Of a stretch of DNA of 42,806 nt, positions 8,105-15,144 are shown piece after piece. Under the pieces are notes generated by a model, which made no database searches, had not been told where the DNA came from, and saw nothing but the letters and a program-made list of their open reading frames with translations. Position 1 is the stretch's first letter. The number at the start of each line of letters is the position of its first letter. The position numbers and the translations under genes were made by a program. Source of the DNA: JAJDIA01 sp031555505 (GTDB taxonomy: Bacteria > Bacteroidota > Bacteroidia > Bacteroidales > Tannerellaceae); NCBI GenBank assembly GCA_031555505.1, contig JAVBUH010000016.1:1-42806 (forward strand), given 5' to 3'.

Positions 8105-9421
8105 ATGCTGAAGCAACTCCTGAATAGCCTCACTTTCCGCCTTACGCTGCTCGTAGCCACGACCGTATGGGCTACCTGGCTGGCCGCCGCCGGACAATGG
8201 GGATGGTTCGTGCTGGCTATCGTCTGCTGGCTTATCTCCTTCAACCTGATGCGCCTGCTTTACAAACGGAACGCCCAGAAAGTAGCGTTTATGTTCGATG
8301 CGATAGACAACGACGACTTTGCCTTCAAGTATGCCACCAGCAAACTCTCTTCAGACGACAAACTGGTGAACCGTTCCATGAACCGCATCACCCAAATCCT
8401 TTTCCAAGCCAAGCATGCCGCCGCACAGAAAGAAAAATACTACGAACTGATCCTCAACTCGGTCAACACCGGCGTGATTGTGATCGACGATAAAGGCAAC
8501 ATCTTCCAGACCAACGACGAAGCCTTGCGCTTGATCGGTCTCACGGTCTTCACCCACGTAAAACAACTGGGCCGCATTGACCCCACCCTCGAAGAGCTGC
8601 TCTCCAATGCCCGCCACGGAAACAAACACCAGGTATCTTTGCAAAACGAGCGGGGCACCATACACCTCTCTATCCGCGTGTCCGAAATGACGTTGCAGGA
8701 AAAGCACGTCCGCATCGTCGCCATCAACGACATCAACAAAGAATTGGACGAAAAAGAAATCGATTCGTGGATACGCCTCACCCGTGTGCTGACGCACGAG
8801 ATCATGAACGCGGTCACCCCCATCACCTCACTCAGCGAAACCCTGCTATCCATGCATGGCGATACGAACAAGGAGATCAGCAACGGCCTCGAAGTAATTA
8901 GTACCACCGGCAAAAGCCTCCTGTCGTTCGTCGAATCCTACCGCCGCTTCACCCACATCCCTACGCCCAATCCCTCCTTATTTTACGTAGGCAAATTCAT
9001 CGATCGCATGGTGCAACTGGCCTGTCACCACAACCACTTTCCCAACATCACCTTCCGGATAGAAGTAACTCCGGACGACCTCATCCTCTATGCCGACGAG
9101 AACCTAATCACCCAGGTGATGCTCAACCTGCTCAAAAATGCCATGCAGGCCATCGGCGGCGACCGTACCGACGGACTTATCCACGTCAGCGCCTACTGCA
9201 ACGAAGAAGAAGCCGTCATCATCGAAGTCAGCAACAACGGTCCCGCCATCCCTCCTGAAGAAGCCGAGCACATCTTCGTCCCCTTCTTCACCACCAAAAC
9301 TGGCGGCAGCGGCGTAGGCCTCTCCGTCTCCCGCCAGATCATGCGCCTCTCCCGCGGCTCCATCACCCTTCAAAGCACCCCCACCAGCAAACTAACCACA
9401 TTTGTACTGACGTTTACGTAA
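8105..9421 (+). CDS. Sensor histidine kinase with PAS domain, 438 aa
   Basis: Partner kinase of the upstream sigma-54 regulator. Two closely spaced membrane helices (about residues 10-28 and 32-50) leave almost no periplasmic loop, so the signal is probably sensed in the membrane or cytoplasm. A HAMP-like linker and PAS domain (about 115-210) follow. The phospho-acceptor is H231 in LTHEIMNAVTPI. The ATPase domain has the N box NLLKNAMQAI (N345) and the G box TGGSGVGLSVSRQ (about 400). It resembles NtrB/AtoS-like kinases. The start is 6 bases after the regulator's stop, so the two are translated from one mRNA. Confidence 0.93.
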   Translation: MLKQLLNSLTFRLTLLVATTVWATWLAAAGQWGWFVLAIVCWLISFNLMRLLYKRNAQKVAFMFDAIDNDDFAFKYATSKLSSDDKLVNRSMNRITQILFQAKHAAAQKEKYYELILNSVNTGVIVIDDKGNIFQTNDEALRLIGLTVFTHVKQLGRIDPTLEELLSNARHGNKHQVSLQNERGTIHLSIRVSEMTLQEKHVRIVAINDINKELDEKEIDSWIRLTRVLTHEIMNAVTPITSLSETLLSMHGDTNKEISNGLEVISTTGKSLLSFVESYRRFTHIPTPNPSLFYVGKFIDRMVQLACHHNHFPNITFRIEVTPDDLILYADENLITQVMLNLLKNAMQAIGGDRTDGLIHVSAYCNEEEAVIIEVSNNGPAIPPEEAEHIFVPFFTTKTGGSGVGLSVSRQIMRLSRGSITLQSTPTSKLTTFVLTFT

Positions 9422-9440
9422 GATAAAAACAACTACGTTT

Positions 9441-9680
9441 GTGCTGACGCTTATGTCAGGGCAAACCTCTCATAAATTATACATATATACTTATTCTAAT
9501 ATAATCTTAGCACATGAAAAATCAGTCATTTTATCAGACGGTCAGCACTACCGCAAGCTATTCAGCTATCAGAAAGCAGAAACCATCTTCGATATCACGT
9601 ACTATTTTTGCCATCACTATATGCAAATAGGCGATCGTAGCATTGAAGAGCTTAAGGACGTTAAGGGCCATAGACTTTAA
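9441..9680 (+). pseudogene. Truncated remnant of a four-helix-bundle (suffix-type) protein
   Basis: The C-terminal two-thirds of this 79-residue frame (HYRKLFSYQKAETIFDITYY, followed by FCHHYMQIGDRS) looks like the N-terminal part of Bacteroidota four-helix-bundle proteins of the S23-like suffix family. In intact members this is followed by a helix of the type DQMVQAARSGKQNI. Here that helix is missing: the frame drifts into a Lys/Asp-rich end (EELKDVKGHRL) and stops. The first ~30 residues also look non-genic. I read it as a decayed fragment rather than a functional gene; recognition is from memory of the family. Confidence 0.5.
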
Positions 9681-9727
9681 TAGACTTTACCAGAACTCTT
9701 ATACTTTGCTAGACCTTACAATACCTT
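9671..9727. repeat. Degenerate short direct repeats (TAGACTTTA-like) in the gap before glnS
   Basis: TAGACTTTA occurs at 9671-9679 and 9681-9689, followed by the related TAGACCTTA at 9710-9718 and partial copies (ATACTTTG, ATACCTTA). The tract begins at the end of the four-helix-bundle remnant, whose last codons (GAGCTTAAGGACGTTAAGGG) look like the same kind of repeat on the other phase. It occupies the non-coding stretch between the kinase stop (9421) and glnS (9815). Confidence 0.5.
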
Positions 9728-9773
9728 AATCACTTTCTCACACAAAATTCCTCTCCTAATCAAATAAAACCAC

Positions 9774-9781
9774 TACCTTTG
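9774..9781 (+). promoter_or_regulatory. -7 box of the glnS operon
   Basis: TACCTTTG fits TAnnTTTG and lies 33 bases before the glnS ATG at 9815. No clear -33 TTG. Confidence 0.6.
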
Positions 9782-9814
9782 CCCATCTTTTAGACTAAAC
9801 ACAGTATTTGCACC

Positions 9815-11515
9815 ATGAGTGATATCAGAACAAACGAAGAAGAAGGCAAGAAAAGCCTCAATTTCATCGAAGTATTTGTAGAAAAAGACCTGGCAGAAGG
9901 TAAGAACGGCGGCCGTATACAAACCCGTTTCCCGCCCGAACCCAACGGCTACCTCCACATCGGGCACGCCAAGGCGATCTGCCTCGACTTCGGTATTGCC
10001 GAAAAATACAACGGCATTTGCAACCTTCGTTTCGACGATACAAACCCGGTCAAGGAAGATGTGGAATACGTTGATTCCATCATGGAAGACATCAAATGGC
10101 TAGGCTTCCACTGGAACGAAGTATACTATGCCTCCGACTACTTCCAGCAATTGTATGACTTTGCCGTAGCCCTGATCAAAACAGACAAGGCTTATATAGA
10201 CGAACTCAGCGCCGAAGAGATCGCCCGCCAGAAAGGGACACCCACGCAAGCCGGAGAGAACAGCCCTTACCGCAATCGTCCGGTAGAAGAAAGCCTCGAC
10301 CTTTTCCGCCGGATGAACGAAGGCGAATTCGAAGAAGGCCGCATGACCCTGCGCGCCAAGATCGATATGGCATCGCCCAACATGCACTTCCGCGACCCGA
10401 TCATATACCGCATCATCAAACATCCCCATCACCGGACAGGTACCACCTGGAAGGTATACCCGATGTACGACTTCGCCCACGGTGAAAGCGACTATTTCGA
10501 AGGCGTTACCCACTCGTTGTGTACGCTCGAATTCGAAGTGCACCGCCCCTTATACGACTATTTCATCGACTCACTAAAAACAGACGACTACCGTCCGCGT
10601 CAGATCGAGTTCAACCGCCTCAACCTCACCTACACTGTGATGAGCAAGCGCAAACTGCTGCGACTTGTCAAAGAAGGACTGGTGAATGGATGGGACGATC
10701 CCCGAATGCCGACCATCTGCGGTTTCCGCCGTCGTGGTTACACCCCGCAATCGATCCGCAATTTTGTCGACAAAATAGGCTATACCAAATATGATGGCGT
10801 AGTAGATATGGCCCTGTTGGAACATGCCGTCCGCGAAGACCTGAATGCAACCTCCACCCGTGTATCGGGCGTGATCAACCCGGTAAAACTGATCCTCACC
10901 AACTATCCCGAGGAACAGGTGGAAATGATGGAAGCCGTGAACAACCCCGAAGACCCGGAAAGCGGCTCGCACGAGATCGCCTTCACCCGCGAACTATACA
11001 TCGAACGCGACGACTTTATGGAAGAGGCAGCAAAAAACTTCTTCCGTTTGGCACCCGATAAAGAAGTACGCCTCAAAAGCGCCTACATCGTAAAATGCAC
11101 CGGTTGCAAGAAGAACAACAACGGTGAAATCGAAGAAATCTATGCCGAATGCGATTTCGCTACCAAGAGTGGTATGCCCGAAAGCAGCCGCAAGGTAAAA
11201 GGAACGCTGCACTGGGTATCGGCTTCGCATAGCATCCCGGCCGAAGTACGCCTATACGATCGTCTCTTTACATCCGAAAATCCATCGGAAGAAAAAGACA
11301 AAGACTTTACTGAATTACTGAACCCCGATTCGCTGCAGGTGCTGACGAACTGCCGTGTGGAAGCCTTCCTCAAGGATGCCCGGCCATACGACCATTTCCA
11401 ATTCCAGCGGATTGGCTATTTTAATGTAGACCCGGACAGCACTGGGGGCAAGCTTGTCTTTAACCGGACTGTGTCACTCAAAGACACCTGGACAAAGGTG
11501 AAAGACAAAGCATAA
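9815..11515 (+). CDS. glnS: Glutaminyl-tRNA synthetase, 566 aa
   Basis: Charges tRNA-Gln with glutamine in the cytoplasm. Class I synthetase motifs are intact: RFPPEPNGYLHIGHAKAICL with the HIGH box at residues 48-51, and the KMSKS-equivalent VMSKRK at about 275-280. The GlnRS-specific element RFDDTNPVKED (about 70-80) and TRVSGVINPVKL at the start of the beta-barrel anticodon-binding part separate it from GluRS. Length is close to the bacterial family (about 550-570). First gene of an apparent operon with a TPR protein (22-base gap) and a DUF368 membrane protein. Confidence 0.98.
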   Translation: MSDIRTNEEEGKKSLNFIEVFVEKDLAEGKNGGRIQTRFPPEPNGYLHIGHAKAICLDFGIAEKYNGICNLRFDDTNPVKEDVEYVDSIMEDIKWLGFHWNEVYYASDYFQQLYDFAVALIKTDKAYIDELSAEEIARQKGTPTQAGENSPYRNRPVEESLDLFRRMNEGEFEEGRMTLRAKIDMASPNMHFRDPIIYRIIKHPHHRTGTTWKVYPMYDFAHGESDYFEGVTHSLCTLEFEVHRPLYDYFIDSLKTDDYRPRQIEFNRLNLTYTVMSKRKLLRLVKEGLVNGWDDPRMPTICGFRRRGYTPQSIRNFVDKIGYTKYDGVVDMALLEHAVREDLNATSTRVSGVINPVKLILTNYPEEQVEMMEAVNNPEDPESGSHEIAFTRELYIERDDFMEEAAKNFFRLAPDKEVRLKSAYIVKCTGCKKNNNGEIEEIYAECDFATKSGMPESSRKVKGTLHWVSASHSIPAEVRLYDRLFTSENPSEEKDKDFTELLNPDSLQVLTNCRVEAFLKDARPYDHFQFQRIGYFNVDPDSTGGKLVFNRTVSLKDTWTKVKDKA

Positions 11516-11537
11516 AGCAACACACGTAAAATAACAA

Positions 11538-12797
11538 ATGAAGAAAGACGATATTTCATCCCTGTTGCAACGGTATCTGTCGGCTCGAGCATCGGAAAAG
11601 GAACCCTATTTCGATGCAGATGAGATAGACGAACTGCTGAACAGCTTTGAAGAGTCAGACGACTATACCTACTATGAAGAGGTGCTCAACCTGGGGCTCA
11701 GGCTTCACCCTGGGAACAGGGAGTTGCAAATCAAACAGTGCCGCCAACTTATATTCAATGAACATTACAATGAGGCATTGGAGCTGCTCGATTCCCTGGG
11801 AGAAACAGACAATCCGGATGCGGAAATGCTTCGGATCGAATGTTACTGTTCACTCGAACAGTATTTTGAGAAGACCGTTCCCTACATTGAAGCCAGGATA
11901 GCCGAGAAGTTCGAATATGTGGAAAACATCTTCGAATATCTGGCCACTCTGTTGAACGACCTGGACGACCTGCCTGCAGCCGATCACCTGATCAATTGGG
12001 GTTTGAAATTGTATCCAAACAATCAGATACTGCAAGACGAATACTGTTTCACACTGGAATCGGAAGGTAAAATACCCGAAGCCATCGAAATTTGCAACAA
12101 ACTGATCGACAAAAACCCGTTCTCATACGACTATTGGTTCATGCTCGGACGCCTCTATTCCCTCTCAGGTGAATATGAGAAGGCAATAGACGCCTTCGAT
12201 TTCGCCCTCACCTGTGACGATTCAAGTGGCGAACTGAAACTACTCCGCGCCTACTGCCTTTACATGAACGGAAACTACCGGAAGGCGCTCGAATCGTACA
12301 TGGAACTCGCATCCGAGGAAGTGATGTGGAAACAAATCCGTTCCGTTGTGGCCGAGTGTCATCTCTACCTTGAAGAATACGAGGAAGCCTATACCATTTT
12401 ACATCCCATCTTACTGGAAAAAGACCCGGAAGCGATGCAAGATCATTCCTTTTTCAGTAGTTATGTAAAGTGTTGCCTGCAGACCGGACGCCGGCAAGAA
12501 GCTTTCGATATGTTGGAACTGGCATTAAAACGTTTTCCGGATAATATGGACATGTTGGCCGATTTGGGCTACGACTTGTTGATGGGCGACGATTATGAAC
12601 TGACCAACCTCGTTATGGACCGCTATAATTTATACTCCAACCAACTCTGGACAAAGGCAAAACAAGACAAAGAATGGCTGGGCGACCTTAGTGTCGAAGA
12701 GTTGAAGATGTTCCTACAGAATAAACAATTGGAAAAGTCCATTCCACCGGAAGAACTCACCCGTGAGTTCCTCAAGAACAAAGAAAACAAAAACTGA
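11538..12797 (+). CDS. Tetratricopeptide-repeat protein, 419 aa
   Basis: No signal peptide or membrane helix, so probably cytoplasmic. Multiple TPR-like helix pairs run from about residue 40 to 370; the clearest is around residues 195-245 (FMLGRLYSLSGEYEKAIDAF). The composition is acidic. TPR proteins act as scaffolds, and the partner cannot be told here. It lies 22 bases after glnS and its stop is 2 bases before the DUF368 gene, so it is in the same operon. The protein is conserved-looking, but I know no specific function for it. Confidence 0.85.
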   Translation: MKKDDISSLLQRYLSARASEKEPYFDADEIDELLNSFEESDDYTYYEEVLNLGLRLHPGNRELQIKQCRQLIFNEHYNEALELLDSLGETDNPDAEMLRIECYCSLEQYFEKTVPYIEARIAEKFEYVENIFEYLATLLNDLDDLPAADHLINWGLKLYPNNQILQDEYCFTLESEGKIPEAIEICNKLIDKNPFSYDYWFMLGRLYSLSGEYEKAIDAFDFALTCDDSSGELKLLRAYCLYMNGNYRKALESYMELASEEVMWKQIRSVVAECHLYLEEYEEAYTILHPILLEKDPEAMQDHSFFSSYVKCCLQTGRRQEAFDMLELALKRFPDNMDMLADLGYDLLMGDDYELTNLVMDRYNLYSNQLWTKAKQDKEWLGDLSVEELKMFLQNKQLEKSIPPEELTREFLKNKENKN

Positions 12798-12799
12798 CC

Positions 12800-13702
12800 A
12801 TGAACAGAACAGCTAAAGATTACGCCTTATTGATACTCAAAGGTATCGGCATGGGAGCTGCCGATGTGGTACCCGGTGTATCGGGTGGAACCATCGCTTT
12901 CATCGTAGGTATCTACGAAGAACTGATCAACTCAATCAAAAGTATCAATATGAGCAGCCTGAAACTGCTGTTCACCGGTAAGATTACCGCCTTCTGGAAA
13001 ACCATCAATGCCAATTTCCTCCTGGCATTGGTAGGCGGTATCGCAATCAGTATCTTCTCGTTGGCACGGCTGATCACCTGGCTGCTCGAAACCCATCCGA
13101 TCCTGGTATGGTCGTTCTTCTTCGGGCTGGTACTGGCCTCTACCTGGTTCGTATCCAAAGATATTCAGAAATGGAATTGGAAAACGGTGCTCTTCTTCGC
13201 GGCCGGAGCCGTGATCGCCTATTTCATCACGGTTGCCACACCGACTGAAACACCAACAGACCTGTGGTTTATTTTTCTTTGCGGCGCCATTGCCATCTGT
13301 GCAATGATCCTGCCCGGGATATCGGGCAGTTTTATCCTGGTATTGCTGGGTAAGTATTTCTATATCATGGAGGCGGTAAAAACGCTTGATCTCAAGGTCA
13401 TGCTGGTATTCATTTGCGGTGCAGCCATCGGAATCACCTCTTTTTCCCGCCTGCTCTCCTACACCTTGCGCAACTATTTCGACGTAACGATCGCCATGCT
13501 GGCCGGTTTCATGCTCGGTTCACTCAACAAGGTATGGCCGTGGAAAGAGACGGTGGAAACATTCGTAGACAGTCACGGCGTTGTGAAACCGCTGGTTGAA
13601 GCCAATATACTGCCAAACGCTTTTGTATGGCAGGCCGTGACTCTGATGGTGGCGGGATTCTTCCTCGTCTACTTCCTCGAACGGCTGTCAGGGAAGAAGT
13701 AG
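12800..13702 (+). CDS. DUF368 membrane protein, putative undecaprenyl-phosphate transporter (PopT-like), 300 aa
   Basis: Polytopic membrane protein with about eight hydrophobic segments and two related glycine/proline motifs: GAADVVPGVSGGTIAFIVGI (residues 18-37) and MILPGISGSFILVLLG (about 170-185). This internal repeat is the hallmark of the DUF368 family. Members in other bacteria were recently shown to return the carrier lipid undecaprenyl phosphate across the inner membrane for cell-wall and surface polysaccharide synthesis; applying that role here is inference. Start is 2 bases after the TPR stop. The last 15 bases overlap the convergent trans-sulfuration gene. Confidence 0.9.
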   Translation: MNRTAKDYALLILKGIGMGAADVVPGVSGGTIAFIVGIYEELINSIKSINMSSLKLLFTGKITAFWKTINANFLLALVGGIAISIFSLARLITWLLETHPILVWSFFFGLVLASTWFVSKDIQKWNWKTVLFFAAGAVIAYFITVATPTETPTDLWFIFLCGAIAICAMILPGISGSFILVLLGKYFYIMEAVKTLDLKVMLVFICGAAIGITSFSRLLSYTLRNYFDVTIAMLAGFMLGSLNKVWPWKETVETFVDSHGVVKPLVEANILPNAFVWQAVTLMVAGFFLVYFLERLSGKK

Positions 13703-14926
13703 TGCCTGCCGTATATCCCGCAACAAATCAGCTGTAGACTCCAACCCAACCGACAAACGGATCGTTTGCTGGCTGATATCCATGTGTCGGCGCAGTTCTT
13801 CCGTAAACGTACCGTAGATGGTACTGGCCGGATGGATCGCCAATGATTTATTATCGAAAAGGTTGGTTGCCCGGCGGATCATCTTCAACCGGTTGAGGAA
13901 AGAAAAACATTCCTTGCGCGAGGCCAGATCAAAAGTGAACATCGCACCCGGATATGCGCCGAACTGCGCACAACTCAACGCATAAAACGGATGCTGCTGC
14001 AAGCCCGGATAATTCACCGCTTCCACACCCGGCAGGGAAAGCAGCTGGCTGGCCAATTCCAGACAGGTAGCAGACTGCACGCGATAACGCATCGACAGCG
14101 TCTCCAATCCCAACGATTGCATATAAGCCACCTGCGGCGACATATAACTGCCGAGGTTCCGATGTATCTCCTTGCGTAAACGGGCAGTAAATGCCTTTTC
14201 ACCAACGTTGGCATACCAAGGCTTAAGCATCCGACTATGCGACCAATCGGCTGTCTGGTAATCCAGAATGAGCCCGCCCAGACTGGTAGCTCCGCCAGAT
14301 ATGTATTTTGTACTGGATATGATCTCAATGTCGACACCAAAATCGGAGGCATGGAAGTGGGAGATGGGAATAACCGTCGTATCCGCAATCAGCGGGATTC
14401 CAGCCTGGCGGGCGATAGCTGAAAGCGCTTTCAGATCAGCCACTTCCAACTGCGGATTGGTGATGATTTCAAGAAACAGGGCACAGGTATGCTGGTCGAT
14501 CTGCTTGCGTACCTCTTCTGGTTTGGTCAGGTCGCAGAAGCGAACTTCCACTCCGAAAGCCGCCAGGGTGGTAGACAGTATCGAATACGTATTCCCAAAC
14601 AAGTGCCTTGAAGTAACCAAATTGGAACCCTGGCAGGCAATCGTCAGCAACGCATTGCTAATAGCGGCCATCCCCGAATTCAAGGCCGTCACACTACCCG
14701 CGCCGGTAATCGCCTGCACCCGGTCTTCAAAATACTGTACAGTGGGATTGGTGATGCGTGAATAGGTATGGTCGCACGTCTGCCCGCAAAAGGCCTTCTC
14801 CATATCTTCAGCTGTCTCAAACTCGTAAGCTACAGCCTGGTATACAGGCATCGAAAGTGCATTATACGCATCTGGCTTCTGATAAGGCGTATGGATCAAC
14901 TGCGCCTCCTGACTGTTCGTTTTCAT
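13688..14926 (-). CDS. Trans-sulfuration family PLP enzyme (O-acetylhomoserine sulfhydrylase / cystathionine gamma-synthase type), 412 aa
   Basis: PLP-dependent enzyme of the Cys/Met-metabolism family. Visible landmarks are YSRITNPT (residues 55-62, phosphate contact from the partner subunit), ALNSGMAAISNAL (81-93), D182 in IADTTV (pyridine nitrogen), and the Schiff-base lysine K207 in SSTKYISGG. It probably fixes sulfide onto O-acetyl- or O-succinyl-homoserine, or forms cystathionine; the exact reaction cannot be settled from motifs, and a lyase role is also possible. The gene stands alone with its own -7 box at 14958. Its 3' end overlaps the convergent DUF368 gene by 15 bases. Confidence 0.85.
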   Translation of the reverse strand: MKTNSQEAQLIHTPYQKPDAYNALSMPVYQAVAYEFETAEDMEKAFCGQTCDHTYSRITNPTVQYFEDRVQAITGAGSVTALNSGMAAISNALLTIACQGSNLVTSRHLFGNTYSILSTTLAAFGVEVRFCDLTKPEEVRKQIDQHTCALFLEIITNPQLEVADLKALSAIARQAGIPLIADTTVIPISHFHASDFGVDIEIISSTKYISGGATSLGGLILDYQTADWSHSRMLKPWYANVGEKAFTARLRKEIHRNLGSYMSPQVAYMQSLGLETLSMRYRVQSATCLELASQLLSLPGVEAVNYPGLQQHPFYALSCAQFGAYPGAMFTFDLASRKECFSFLNRLKMIRRATNLFDNKSLAIHPASTIYGTFTEELRRHMDISQQTIRLSVGLESTADLLRDIRQALLLP

Positions 14927-14957
14927 CTTTTTGCTTCGCTTATAACTAATACTGCAG

Positions 14958-14965
14958 CAAATTTA
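14958..14965 (-). promoter_or_regulatory. -7 box of the trans-sulfuration gene
   Basis: On the minus strand TAAATTTG fits TAnnTTTG, 31 bases upstream of the ATG at 14926. No clear -33 TTG. Confidence 0.5.
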
Positions 14966-15008
14966 CACAAAAACCAGCGTAACTATACGCCTAAAATCGC
15001 CATTATCA

Positions 15009-15116
15009 CGTAAAAAAAAGATCATAATGTTCCAAAACGAAGATTATGATGTTTGTCAACGAACATTATGATGATCGTTTTGGTTCGTTATTATCTTTTT
15101 TGTGGCGATTGCGGGA
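15009..15116 (+). repeat. Palindromic intergenic repeat element, copy 1
   Basis: A ~109-base element made of two arms (about 15013-15053 and 15060-15101) that are imperfect reverse complements, each containing GATCATAATG-like and CCAAAACGA blocks, with an A-run at one end and a T-run at the other. It ends in GTGGCGATTG. A second copy lies in reverse orientation at 42453-42561. My hand alignment of the 92-base core gives about 14 mismatches and no gap. The element fills most of the gap after the TamL stop and could also act as its transcription terminator. No coding capacity. MITE- or REP-like. Confidence 0.75.
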
Positions 15117-15144
15117 TTTGAAACAAGACACACAGAGACGATGA

